A stretch of DNA of 64,000 bases. It comes from Sphingomonas horti (GTDB taxonomy: Bacteria; Pseudomonadota; Alphaproteobacteria; Sphingomonadales; Sphingomonadaceae). The stretch spans positions 62,001 through 126,000 of the forward strand of contig NZ_WQMS01000001.1 in NCBI RefSeq assembly GCF_009753715.1. The letters are read 5' to 3'. The notes beneath the pieces were generated by a model. It was given only the letters and a program-made list of their open reading frames with translations, ran no database searches and was not told the DNA's origin. A program made the translations under genes and the position numbers. Below are positions 17,786-26,087 of this stretch, in pieces (position 1 is the stretch's first letter; the number at the start of each line of letters is the position of its first letter).

Positions 17786-18505
17786 ATGAGGATCAACGGA
17801 AAGACCGCGCTGGTGACCGGGGGCACCGACGGCATCGGGCTCGAAGTCGCGAAGCAGCTGAAGGAGCGCGGCGCGATCGTCGCCGTGTGCGGGCGCGATG
17901 CCGGCCGCCTCGCTTCCGCGCGCGACGCGGGCTTCCAGGCGATCGAGGCCGATCTGTCGACCAAAGCCGGCTGCGACCGGTTGGTCGAGGAGCTGAGCGG
18001 CGTGCCGCTAGACATCCTCGTCAACAATGCCGGCATGGGCGGCCCGTCCGACCTGCTCGGCGATTTCGACCTGGAGAGGACCGACAAGGCGATCTTCCTG
18101 AACCTGAACGCGCCGATGCACCTGATCGCGGCGTTCCTGCCGGCAATGCGCGAGCGGCCGGAAGCCGCGATCGTCAACGTGACCTCCGGCCTTGCGCTGG
18201 CGCCGCGCGCGGGCGGGCCGGTCTATTGCGCGACCAAGGCGGGGCTGCGCAGCTTCACCCAGGTGCTGCGCCATCAGCTCAGGAGCACACGGATCATTGT
18301 CACAGAGGCTTTGCCGCCGGTGGTGGAAACCCGCATGACCGAGCAGAACCCGCACAAGAAGATGTCCGCCCGCGATTGCGCAGCGGCGATCGTCGTCGCG
18401 ATCGAGACGGGACAGGAGCAGGCGTTCATCGGCGCCACGAAGATCCTGCGCGCGGTCAGCGAGCTCTCCCCCGCCCTCGCCCGGCGGATCATGATCCGGT
18501 ATTGA
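17786..18505 (+). CDS. Short-chain dehydrogenase/reductase (DltE-like)
   Basis: 239 residues, classical SDR. NAD(P) motif TGGTDGIG near residues 10-17, NNAG (about 80-83), and catalytic Tyr-x3-Lys in VYCATKAG. The C-terminus is shorter and closer to DltE-type SDRs than to FabG. The ATG at 17786 follows a strong GAGGGGG ribosome site; an in-frame extension upstream is rejected. The next gene starts on the base after its stop, so it belongs to a three-gene operon with the CoA-transferase and the acyl-CoA dehydrogenase. The substrate is unknown. Confidence 0.88.
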   Translation: MRINGKTALVTGGTDGIGLEVAKQLKERGAIVAVCGRDAGRLASARDAGFQAIEADLSTKAGCDRLVEELSGVPLDILVNNAGMGGPSDLLGDFDLERTDKAIFLNLNAPMHLIAAFLPAMRERPEAAIVNVTSGLALAPRAGGPVYCATKAGLRSFTQVLRHQLRSTRIIVTEALPPVVETRMTEQNPHKKMSARDCAAAIVVAIETGQEQAFIGATKILRAVSELSPALARRIMIRY

Positions 18506-19705
18506 ATGTACCCGTTGCTGTCCGGCCTCTCCGTTGTAGAAGCCTCGTCATTCGTCGCGGCGCCCACCGCCGGGCTCTACCTGGCGCAGATGGGCGCGGA
18601 AGTGATCCGGGTGGACCAGATCGGCGGCGGGCCGGATTTCCGCCGCTGGCCGCAGGCGCCAAACGGGGCCAGCCTCTATTGGGAGAATCTGAACCGCGCC
18701 AAGAAGTCGGTCGCGCTCGATCTCGGCCGAGCGGAAGGGCGCGAATTGCTCCAGGGGCTCGCCGCCGCGACCGGGCAATTGCTGACCAATTTCCCGGCCG
18801 ACGGATTTCTTGCGCACGATCGTCTGGCGGAACGCCGCGCCGACCTCGTCACCGTCCGTGTGATGGGCACCGGCGATGGCGGTCCGGCGCTCGACTATAC
18901 GGTCAACGCCGCGATCGGCCTGCCCTGGCTGACCGGCCCCGCCGCGCTCGGCGACGAACCGGTCAACCACGTGCTGCCCGCCTGGGACCTGCTGACCGGC
19001 GCCTATGCCGCCTTCGCGATGCTCGCCGCGATCCGGAACCGCGACACGACCGGCCGCGGCGGCGAAGTGCGCGTGCCGCTGCAGGACGTCGCGACTGGCA
19101 GCATCGCCAATCTGGGCATGATCGCGGAAGTGACGGCCACCGGCGCGAACCGCCCCCGCCTCGGCAACGCGGTGTTCGGCGCGTTCGGCCGCGACTTCGT
19201 CACCGCCGATGGCAAGCGGCTGATGCTGATGGCAATCACGCCCAGGCAGTGGAGCGGGCTCGTCGCCGTCCTGAACATTGGCTCGCGAATCGCTGAAATC
19301 GAAGCGGAACGAGGCGTCAGCTTCGCGCGCGACGAAGGGCTGCGATTCGAGCACCGGGAAGCATTGTTTCCGCTGGTCGAGCGTGCCGTCGCCGCCCGAA
19401 GCGCGGACGAATTGCTGCCGGAGCTGGAGCGGCACGGCTGCTGCTATGGCGCCTACCGCACCACGCTGGAGGCGGCCCAGGAGCCGGCCCTGGTCGCCGC
19501 CAATCCGATATTCGGCCTCGCGGCCAATCCCAGCGGCCTCGCCTACCCGGCTGCGGGCGCCTTTGCGACGATCCCCGACCAGCCGCGCGAACCCCCGCGC
19601 CCGGCCCCGACGCTTGGCGCCGATACCGACGCCGTGCTCGGCGACCGCCTCGGCCTTTCGTCCGCGGAACTCGGCCGGCTGCACGACCAGGGCGTGATCG
19701 CATGA
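18506..19705 (+). CDS. Class III CoA-transferase (CaiB/BaiF family)
   Basis: 399 residues. N-terminal [31 protein letters not shown], and the catalytic aspartate in [15 protein letters not shown] are family hallmarks. These enzymes transfer CoA between carboxylates through an aspartyl-CoA anhydride; some act on mesaconate, succinate or 2-methylsuccinate. It starts directly after the SDR stop and overlaps the acyl-CoA dehydrogenase by 4 bases. Given that neighbour, a C4/C5 dicarboxylyl-CoA substrate is plausible but not proven. Confidence 0.9.
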   Translation: MYPLLSGLSVVEASSFVAAPTAGLYLAQMGAEVIRVDQIGGGPDFRRWPQAPNGASLYWENLNRAKKSVALDLGRAEGRELLQGLAAATGQLLTNFPADGFLAHDRLAERRADLVTVRVMGTGDGGPALDYTVNAAIGLPWLTGPAALGDEPVNHVLPAWDLLTGAYAAFAMLAAIRNRDTTGRGGEVRVPLQDVATGSIANLGMIAEVTATGANRPRLGNAVFGAFGRDFVTADGKRLMLMAITPRQWSGLVAVLNIGSRIAEIEAERGVSFARDEGLRFEHREALFPLVERAVAARSADELLPELERHGCCYGAYRTTLEAAQEPALVAANPIFGLAANPSGLAYPAAGAFATIPDQPREPPRPAPTLGADTDAVLGDRLGLSSAELGRLHDQGVIA

Positions 19706-21282
19706 TCGGCGAGCTGGAGGACGCGCTCGGCGCCGCGCGCGCCTATGCCGCCCGCGCGCGCGAAGCCGTTCGCGCGCGCATCGCGGCCTCGTCGCTCGAT
19801 GCCGAGCAGCGGGCAGCGCACGGCTATGCCTGGGTCGAAACCAGTATCGAGGCGCTGGCGGCGCTGCTCGACTGGGCAGGCGCGCTGCGTGACCAGGGCG
19901 CTCTCGGCGCGGGGGAGGAGCTGCTGCTCCGCATCGCGTTCGGCGAAACGCTGGCCCAGCTCGCCGGCGGGCTGCCCATGGGACAGAACGAGATCGTCCG
20001 CCCGTCGGACCTCGGCCTCGAGTCCTGCCCTTCCCATCCGCTCGCGATCACCGGCAACACAGCCGATACCCGCGCCGCGCTGATCGCCCATCTGCGGGAT
20101 GGCGGCGCGATCGCGGATTCCTTCGGCGACGACACGCTCGACGCGATCCGCGACCAGTATCGCCGCTTCACGGACGCGCGCATCCTGCCGCACGCGCATG
20201 GCTGGCACCTCGCCGACGCGCTGATCCCCGACGAGACGATCGCCGAGATGGCCGCGCTCGGCACCTTCGGCGTGTGCATTCCGGAACGGTTCGGAGGCCT
20301 GGGCCTGGGCAAGCTCGTGATGTGCGTGGTGACCGAGGAACTGAGCCGCGGCTGGATCGGCGCCGGCTCGCTCGGCACCCGATCGGAGATCGCCGGCGAG
20401 CTGATCCTGTCGGGCGGCACCGAGGCGCAGCAGGCGCAGTGGCTGCCCGGCATCGCCAGCGGCGCGGTGCTGCCGACCGCCGTCTTCACCGAGCCCGACA
20501 CCGGCTCCGACCTCGCCAGCCTTGCGACGCGCGCGGTGCGGACGGCGGATGGCTGGGCGATCCACGGCGCCAAGACCTGGATCACCCACGCCGCGCGCTC
20601 GGACCTGATGACCTTGCTGGCCCGGACGCGGCCAGACGTGCCGGGCCATGCCGGCCTGTCGATGCTGCTGGTGCCGAAACCGCGCGGGGGCGACGTCGAT
20701 CCCTTCCCCGCGCCCGGCCTGACCGGCAGTGAGATCGCGGTGCTCGGCTATCGCGGCATGCGCGAATATGCACTGGCGTTCGACGGCATGGCGGCACCCG
20801 CCGACGCGCTGCTGGGCGGCGAGGAAGGCCAGGGCTTCAGGCAGCTGATGCGCACCTTCGAAGGCGCCCGTATCCAGACCGCCGCGCGCGCCGTCGGTGT
20901 CGCCCGCCGCGCGTTCGAGCTCGGCTGGGCCTATGCCGTCGACCGCCGGCAATTCGGCCGCCCGATCCTCGGTTTCCCGCGCGTCGCGGACAAGCTGGCA
21001 ATAATGCTGGCCGACATCGTCAGCGCGCGCGAGCTGACCTACCGCGCCGCCCGCGCCAAGGATTCCGGCCGGCGCTGCGACATCGAGGCGGGCATGGCCA
21101 AGCTCCTCGCCGCCCGCACCGCCTGGGCCAATGCCGACGCCGCGCTGCAGATCCACGGCGGCAACGGCTATGCGCTGGAGTTCGAGATCAGCCGCATCCT
21201 CTGCGACGCACGCATCCTGAACATCTTCGAGGGCGCCGCGGAAATCCAGGCACAGGTGATCGCCCGCGGCAGGCTCGGCTAG
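19702..21282 (+). CDS. Long acyl-CoA dehydrogenase, resembles methylsuccinyl-CoA dehydrogenase
   Basis: 526 residues, about 140 longer than ordinary acyl-CoA dehydrogenases. An alanine-rich helical N-terminal region (about residues 1-140) precedes the flavin dehydrogenase domain ([80 protein letters not shown]). The long N-terminal extension and these motifs recall (2S)-methylsuccinyl-CoA dehydrogenase of the ethylmalonyl-CoA pathway. No other gene of that pathway is in the window, so the specific substrate is an inference. It is the last gene of the SDR/CaiB operon. Confidence 0.82.
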   Translation: MIGELEDALGAARAYAARAREAVRARIAASSLDAEQRAAHGYAWVETSIEALAALLDWAGALRDQGALGAGEELLLRIAFGETLAQLAGGLPMGQNEIVRPSDLGLESCPSHPLAITGNTADTRAALIAHLRDGGAIADSFGDDTLDAIRDQYRRFTDARILPHAHGWHLADALIPDETIAEMAALGTFGVCIPERFGGLGLGKLVMCVVTEELSRGWIGAGSLGTRSEIAGELILSGGTEAQQAQWLPGIASGAVLPTAVFTEPDTGSDLASLATRAVRTADGWAIHGAKTWITHAARSDLMTLLARTRPDVPGHAGLSMLLVPKPRGGDVDPFPAPGLTGSEIAVLGYRGMREYALAFDGMAAPADALLGGEEGQGFRQLMRTFEGARIQTAARAVGVARRAFELGWAYAVDRRQFGRPILGFPRVADKLAIMLADIVSARELTYRAARAKDSGRRCDIEAGMAKLLAARTAWANADAALQIHGGNGYALEFEISRILCDARILNIFEGAAEIQAQVIARGRLG

Positions 21283-21312
21283 CTAGGTCCGGTGCAGACT
21301 GCGCGATTGCGC

Positions 21313-21334
21313 CCCATATGTGCCCCAATATGGG
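21313..21334. other. Perfect inverted repeat downstream of the acyl-CoA dehydrogenase
   Basis: CCCATAT - 8 bases - ATATGGG, 31 bases after the stop at 21282 and 99 bases before the next start. There is no T run after it, so it is either a weak rho-independent hairpin or an operator for the following PEPxxWA gene. Confidence 0.45.
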
Positions 21335-21432
21335 ACCGGAGAGGCAGAACGGCTGAAACGTCTAGTGCGTGCGCAACAACATAGTTAACATGGGATGACG
21401 CGAGTCGTTTTCGCGCGTTAACAGGGGGTTAC

Positions 21433-22029
21433 ATGAAAGCCAAACTTCTCCTGGCTGCGCTTGCAGCCTGCTCTTCGGCGCTTGGGTTTGAGGTGCAAGC
21501 TGCCACCGTGATCGGCGCCAAGACCATCCGAATTACAGGTCCAGCGTCCGACTACCTGCAAATCGCTGAGGTGGTCGCGAACGACTATAACGGTATCAAC
21601 ATTGCTCCGACTGCATCGACATCGGCATTCAGCAACTATCCGCACCCCAATCCGGTATATTACGGCCCGCAGAATCTGATCGATGGGGTAGTCAATGATC
21701 CGGACGACCTATATCATTCGGCAGGAACAGGCGCGGGTGAGTTTGCGCAACTGACCTTTGCCGCGCCTCAGAACCTCTCTAGTTTGACTCTGTTTGGTCG
21801 CGTGGTGCTCGCAACTGGTCGAAACATCTACAATGTTGAGATCCGCAATGCCGCCAACGGCCTGCTCTACAGCGGCACGCTGGACGCACGAATGGCGCCA
21901 GCGACCGTGGCGTTCGACTTGCCAGCGCCCGGAGTGCCGGAGCCCGCTACCTGGGCGATGATCCTTGGCGGTTTCGCCTGCCTGGGCACCGCATTGCGCC
22001 GTCGCAAGACAAACCTCGCGCACGCCTAA
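21433..22029 (+). CDS. PEPxxWA-CTERM sorting-domain protein with discoidin-like body
   Basis: 198 residues. Signal peptide about residues 1-23, a body with NLIDGVVNDPDDLYHSAG and FAQLTFAAPQNLSSLTLFGR that resembles an F5/8 type C (discoidin) carbohydrate-binding fold, and a sorting tail VPEPATWAMILGGFACLG plus RRRK. GGGGG precedes the ATG. It is a monocistronic gene with its own terminator. Base composition looks less GC-rich than its neighbours. The discoidin assignment is a guess from the pattern; the secretion and sorting signals are clear. Confidence 0.85.
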   Translation: MKAKLLLAALAACSSALGFEVQAATVIGAKTIRITGPASDYLQIAEVVANDYNGINIAPTASTSAFSNYPHPNPVYYGPQNLIDGVVNDPDDLYHSAGTGAGEFAQLTFAAPQNLSSLTLFGRVVLATGRNIYNVEIRNAANGLLYSGTLDARMAPATVAFDLPAPGVPEPATWAMILGGFACLGTALRRRKTNLAHA

Positions 22030-22057
22030 CTCAAGTTGCAACTGCCTCCAGCGAGCG

Positions 22058-22085
22058 CCGCCGGTAGGGACACCGGCGGTGTTTC
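22058..22085 (+). terminator. Intrinsic terminator after the PEPxxWA gene
   Basis: CCGCCGGT-AGGGAC-ACCGGCGG is a perfect 8-bp stem followed by TGTTTCT, 28 bases after the stop codon. Confidence 0.75.
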
Positions 22086-22184
22086 TAAGTCGGCTTCCGC
22101 GCCTTTCCGGCTCTTGGGCGCTTCTAGGATTCCGCGGCGACAAGCACCATCTGACTGATTTGCGAGCACGATGGGATTTGGACG

Positions 22185-22448
22185 ATGGCCGGCGGTTGGG
22201 CGCCCGACGGGGCGGTGCAGGATCAGATCGACGACACTGTAAAGGACGCCGTGCTCGGCGCCCGCGCGCGGATGCCGGCCGGCGAAGGCACCGACTATTG
22301 CGAGGATTGCGGTGAGCGCATTCCCGAGCGCCGGCGCCTGGCCCTGCCCGGCGCGCGAACCTGCGTGGCGTGTCAGTCGACCCGCGATGCGGCAGTCGTG
22401 CGCGGCGGCATCAACCGGCGCGGCAGCAAGGACAGCCAGCTCCGCTGA
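22185..22448 (+). CDS. DksA/TraR-type C4 zinc-finger protein
   Basis: 87 residues. The C-terminal half carries CEDCGERIPERRR followed by CVACQ, the DksA_TraR C4 zinc finger. The coiled-coil arm of true DksA is missing, as in the small YbiI/TraR group, so it could bind the RNA polymerase secondary channel only in part. It is a single gene. Its last 38 bases overlap the convergent PEPxxWA gene. Confidence 0.85.
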   Translation: MAGGWAPDGAVQDQIDDTVKDAVLGARARMPAGEGTDYCEDCGERIPERRRLALPGARTCVACQSTRDAAVVRGGINRRGSKDSQLR

Positions 22449-22944
22449 ACCGGCGCGGACGGCGGCAGGCGGCCCCCGCCAGCCCGAAGCCCGTGATCAT
22501 CATCGCCCAGGCAGCCGGCTCGGGAACAGGGCTGACCAGCTGGATGCTGCTCTCGAAACCGGCCAGCGCCGCTTCGTCCGCCCTCAGCCCGATGCTGATT
22601 TCAAGCGGATAATTGTCGCGTGCGGCATTCCCCGACCATGCGAAGCTGCCGTCGATGCCGTTGCTCAGCCCGACCAGAGTCAGCGTCTGGCCGGCGGCAT
22701 GCAGCGTGCAACGGGCGTTCGCGTGCACGCCGCAGCCATAGCGGATGCCGCCGTTCAGGTTGAAGAAGACGAGCGCCGACTGGAAATCGTCGGTCCGCGA
22801 CAGGAAAGTGAAATCGTAAAGGGCATTGTCCCTGCCGAACGGCCGTTCGGTCGTCAGATGGACATAGCTGATCGGCTGGGCGGCAGGCGCGCCCGTGCCG
22901 ACGCTCGCAAATGCGATCGCAATCGGCACGACAAGCCCGCGCAT
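22411..22944 (-). CDS. PEPxxWA-CTERM sorting-domain protein
   Basis: 177 residues. Signal peptide MRGLVVPIAIAFASVGTGAP ending near AAQ, a mostly beta-rich body with two cysteines that could pair (GCGVHANARC), and the sorting signal VPEPAAWAMMITGFGLAGAA with a basic tail. The ATG at 22944 begins the signal peptide; a longer frame adds 39 residues without any membrane signal and is rejected. The fourth PEPxxWA protein of the window. Its 3' end overlaps the DksA-like gene tail to tail. Confidence 0.82.
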   Translation of the reverse strand: MRGLVVPIAIAFASVGTGAPAAQPISYVHLTTERPFGRDNALYDFTFLSRTDDFQSALVFFNLNGGIRYGCGVHANARCTLHAAGQTLTLVGLSNGIDGSFAWSGNAARDNYPLEISIGLRADEAALAGFESSIQLVSPVPEPAAWAMMITGFGLAGAACRRPRRFSGAGCPCCRAG

Positions 22945-23114
22945 GCAATACCCCCCGATGTTTCGGTGCGTCTGGATGATGGCCGCCTTGTCCCGGCGAC
23001 TCGACAAATCCAGCGATAGAATGCGCCCAGCGCATCGAATAGTAAAGGAAGTAGAAACCATCGCATGCCCCGCCGTGGGACAGGCTATAGTTAACGCTCA
23101 CGTGCTGCGAGGCG

Positions 23115-23783
23115 TCAAATACTTCGAACGAAATCGAGCGAGTTCTGGGCGTCTGCTTGCAGCCGCGCCGACCCGAGCAAGCGATTCCAATAGCTTTCGG
23201 AGCCGTGACTCATGCGCAGCGCGTGAAGCCGGGCGGTGAAACGGTGCAACGGAAACTCGCGCGTGATGCCGATCGCGCCGTGCACGGCATGGGCGATGCC
23301 GGCGATCGTAGGAGCGGCGCTACTCGCGGCGCTCTTGGCGACAGCCGCGGCGGCAAGCGGCGGCTCCAGACCGTGCGCGCAGCTGGTCTGGGCCGCGATG
23401 CGAGTCATCATCACTTGCTCCGCCATCACCGCGAGCTGCTGCTGGATCGCCTGGAACTTGCCGATCGGCCGCCCGAATTGCTCGCGCGTGTTGGCGTGTT
23501 CGATGCTCATGTCGAGCAGCCGCTCGCCGATGCCCGCCATCTCGGCGGTCGCGATCACGGCGAGCAGTGCCCGCGACGGCGCCGGCACCGCGCGCGCGGC
23601 CATCGCTTCGGCGACCGGCGCGTCGATTGCGCGGCGCCCCAGCGCGCGCAGCAACGGCTCGATCTCACGGAGGGGCAGCTCCCGCAGCGCGTCGAGGAAG
23701 CCGGCGACATCGAGCGCCGGCATAAGCGCGTCGCCGCCCGCCGTGTCGAGCAGCCGCTCGAATGAAGCCAGCAGCTCGCTCAT
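23115..23783 (-). CDS. Short acyl-CoA dehydrogenase-like subunit
   Basis: 222 residues. The C-terminal helical domain of acyl-CoA dehydrogenases is present (EHANTREQFGRPIGKFQAIQ, then AVHGAIGITREFPLHRFT), preceded by a remnant of the N-terminal helices. The middle beta-barrel domain of a full-length protein (about 370 residues) is missing. It overlaps the full-length dehydrogenase gene by 4 bases. Such pairs resemble the heteromeric FadE-type dehydrogenases used on bulky acyl-CoAs such as steroid side chains. It is probably a non-catalytic or FAD-sharing partner. Confidence 0.8.
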   Translation of the reverse strand: MSELLASFERLLDTAGGDALMPALDVAGFLDALRELPLREIEPLLRALGRRAIDAPVAEAMAARAVPAPSRALLAVIATAEMAGIGERLLDMSIEHANTREQFGRPIGKFQAIQQQLAVMAEQVMMTRIAAQTSCAHGLEPPLAAAAVAKSAASSAAPTIAGIAHAVHGAIGITREFPLHRFTARLHALRMSHGSESYWNRLLGSARLQADAQNSLDFVRSI

Positions 23784-24928
23784 CGCAGGCCCAGGCCGCG
23801 CGCGATGATGCCGCGCAGGATCTCGCGTGTGCCTCCGCGCAGCGAATAGGTGGGCGCGAGCGCCAGCGCTTCGACCAGCGCCGCCCGGAGCTCGGGCGCG
23901 ACCGGCTCGTCAGGATGGCTGCCCAGATCGTCGGCGATGGCGACAGGGATTGCCTGCTCGAAGCTGGTGCCGAGATCCTTGTACAGCGAGGCTTCGGTGA
24001 GCGGCCGCTCGCCGGCCGCAAGGCGGGCGGTGAGCGCGATCGACAGGGTCCTGAGCGCCGCAAGCTGCGTCGTCAGCGCGCCGACCCGCTCGACCCGCGC
24101 CTCCCCGGCACCGCTGCGCTTCAGGTGCGCGATCCAGCCGTCGAGCAGCACCGCGCTGGCCCAGATGCGTTCGGGCCCGCTCCGCTCGAAGGCGAGCTCG
24201 GCATTGACCTGGGCCCAGCCGGCGCCTTCCGTCCCCAGCAGCGCATCGGCCGGCAATTCGACGCCGTCGAAAAACACTTCGTTGAAGTCGCGGTGCCCAG
24301 TGGCGTCCTCGATGCCCCGGATCGCCACCCCCGGCGCGCGCAGGTCGACGATCAGCTGCGACAGCCCCTGCTGCCGGTCCCCGGGCGCTCCGGAGGTGCG
24401 GACCAGCGCGATCATATAGTCGCAAAGATGGGCGCTGGTGGTCCAGATCTTCTGCCCCGTCAGCCGCCAGCCCTGCTCCGTCCGTTCAGCGCGGGAACGG
24501 ACCGAGGCCAGGTCAGACCCCGCGCCGGGCTCGCTCATGCCGATGCAGAAGAAGATCTCGCCGCGGCAGATGCGCGGCAGGTAGAGCTGCTTCTGCGCCT
24601 GCGTGCCGAAGCCCAGGATCAGCAGGGCGCTCTGCCGGTCCGCAATCCAGTGCAGGCCCACCGGCGCACCGGCAGCCAGCAGCTCCTCGACCACGACATA
24701 GCGCGCAAACGGCCCCCGCCCGCCGCCCCCATAGGCTGCGGGCACCGTCAGCCCGAGCAGGCCCGCTTCCGCGAGCGCCCGGCTGAACGCCGCGTCGACG
24801 CCCATCCATGATCGCACGCGATCGGTGATCGGCCGCTGCAGCACATGCTCGGCGATCAGTGCGCGGACCTTCGGCCGCAGCGCCTCGTCCTCCGCCGGAA
24901 TGGAGGCAAGCTGCAGCGCGTCGAACAT
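23780..24928 (-). CDS. Acyl-CoA dehydrogenase, large subunit of a putative heteromer
   Basis: 382 residues with all three domains: N-terminal helices (AEAGLLGLTVPAAYGGGGRG), middle barrel (FCIGMSEPGAGSDLASVRSR, GQKIWTTSAHLCDYMIALVR) and C-terminal helices ending YSLRGGTREILRGIIARGLG. The ending matches the large partner of two-gene dehydrogenases. It starts on the base after the enoyl-CoA hydratase stop. Together with the short subunit and the hydratase it forms a beta-oxidation-like module with an unknown acyl-CoA substrate. Confidence 0.9.
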   Translation of the reverse strand: MFDALQLASIPAEDEALRPKVRALIAEHVLQRPITDRVRSWMGVDAAFSRALAEAGLLGLTVPAAYGGGGRGPFARYVVVEELLAAGAPVGLHWIADRQSALLILGFGTQAQKQLYLPRICRGEIFFCIGMSEPGAGSDLASVRSRAERTEQGWRLTGQKIWTTSAHLCDYMIALVRTSGAPGDRQQGLSQLIVDLRAPGVAIRGIEDATGHRDFNEVFFDGVELPADALLGTEGAGWAQVNAELAFERSGPERIWASAVLLDGWIAHLKRSGAGEARVERVGALTTQLAALRTLSIALTARLAAGERPLTEASLYKDLGTSFEQAIPVAIADDLGSHPDEPVAPELRAALVEALALAPTYSLRGGTREILRGIIARGLGLR

Positions 24929-25729
24929 CTATTCGCCGGTGAAACGCGGGGCGCGCTTCTCGATGAACGCGTCGATCGCCTCGTCATTGTCGCGCGTCGC
25001 GTGCGCCAGCGACTGCATCGCGGCGGACATTTCGAGGATGTTCGCCAGCGTCGCCGTCTGCCCCTCGCGCAGCAGCCGCCTGGTCATGCGCACCGCGTGA
25101 GGCGGATTGGCGGCGATCCTGTCGGCGACCGCACGCGCCGCAGCCATGAGCTCGCCGGCCGGCACGACGCGGGAGACGAGGCCGATACGAAGAGCCTCGT
25201 CCGCGCCGATGGTTTCTCCGGTCAGCGCCAGCTCCGTCGCCCTGGAAAAGCCGACGATCCGCGGCAGCAGCCAGGCGCCGCCGTCGCCGGGCACGATCCC
25301 GATCTTCACGAAGCTTTCCGCGAATACAGCTGTTTCCGCCGCGATCCTGATATCGCACATGCAGGCGAGGTCGAGCCCGGCGCCGATCGCGGGCCCGTTG
25401 ATCGCGGCGATCACCGGCACTTCGAGCGCGTGGAACAGCAGCGGGAGGCGCTGGATGCCTTCGCGATAATTGCGTCGGGTCTGGGCCGGCAGCGGCGCGC
25501 GCAGCCCGCGCCCCGCCTTCATCGCCTTCAGGTCGCCGCCCGAGGAAAAGGCGGTGCCTGCCCCGGTCAGGATCACGGCTCGCACGCCGATATCGGAATC
25601 GGCGGCGAGCAGCGCCTGCTCCAGCGCATCGATCACCAAGGGATCGGAGATCGGGTTGCGCTTGTCGGGCAGGTTGAGCGTGACGGTCAGGACGGCGCCG
25701 TTACGCGCGCAGAGGATCGGATCGGTCAT
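24929..25729 (-). CDS. Enoyl-CoA hydratase/isomerase (crotonase family)
   Basis: 266 residues. The oxyanion-hole segments are seen in AGTAFSSGGDLKAMK and AAINGPAIGAGLDLACMCDI, followed by VKIGIVPGDGGAWLLPRIVG. It likely hydrates or isomerises an enoyl-CoA produced by the dehydrogenase pair encoded immediately downstream. First gene of that three-gene operon. Confidence 0.9.
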   Translation of the reverse strand: MTDPILCARNGAVLTVTLNLPDKRNPISDPLVIDALEQALLAADSDIGVRAVILTGAGTAFSSGGDLKAMKAGRGLRAPLPAQTRRNYREGIQRLPLLFHALEVPVIAAINGPAIGAGLDLACMCDIRIAAETAVFAESFVKIGIVPGDGGAWLLPRIVGFSRATELALTGETIGADEALRIGLVSRVVPAGELMAAARAVADRIAANPPHAVRMTRRLLREGQTATLANILEMSAAMQSLAHATRDNDEAIDAFIEKRAPRFTGE

Positions 25730-25771
25730 GCACCCAAGCTTGCACGCCGGGGCGCGGTTGACCAGCCGCCG

Positions 25772-26023
25772 CTATTTCGGCGACGAATCCCGGTCGGCGC
25801 GCACATACTCGCAAACCCGCTGCCGCGATGCGAGCGTGCCCACCCGCGGGTCGATCTTCATCCGGCACACGCGCTTCATCTTCGGCCCTGCCGGCTCCGA
25901 CGCAGCGGCGTTCTCGGCCTGCTCGGCGGTGGCGGCGGCTGCTGGCTCGGCCGTCGCATCGGCCGCAGCCGGCACGGCCGCCTGCAACAAGGCAATCGCA
26001 ATCAACACCATGATGCTCCCCAT
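25772..26023 (-). CDS. Small secreted protein of unknown function
   Basis: 83 residues. A signal peptide (MGSIMVLIAIALLQAAVPAA) is followed by an Ala/Glu-rich linker and a short C-terminal segment with two cysteines (KRVCRMKIDPRVGTLASRQR, then VCEY) that probably form a disulfide in the periplasm. The ATG at 26023 is chosen because it starts the signal peptide. I do not recognise a characterised family. It stands alone between the enoyl-CoA hydratase and ppc. Confidence 0.6.
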   Translation of the reverse strand: MGSIMVLIAIALLQAAVPAAADATAEPAAAATAEQAENAAASEPAGPKMKRVCRMKIDPRVGTLASRQRVCEYVRADRDSSPK

Positions 26024-26087
26024 TGTTTCCCCGGCCCTTAGACTTTCAAAACCGGCGCGGGTTCGCAAGCCCGTCGGGGACGCAAAT

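Noticed and set aside
15805-18177. A 790-residue version of UvrC starting far upstream
   Set aside because: The extra N-terminus has no similarity to UvrC, has shadow-like composition and lies antisense to the SDR gene. The ATG at 17727 gives the normal length.
21283-21432. Phage attachment site or tRNA remnant suggested by the CCCATAT/ATATGGG repeat
   Set aside because: No integrase, tRNA or flanking direct repeat is present. Kept only as a hairpin or possible operator.
22945-23101. A further minus-strand open frame starting near 23101, upstream of the PEPxxWA gene
   Set aside because: No recognisable domain or signal peptide, and it shifts into a shadow of the PEPxxWA gene. Treated as the 5' region of that gene.
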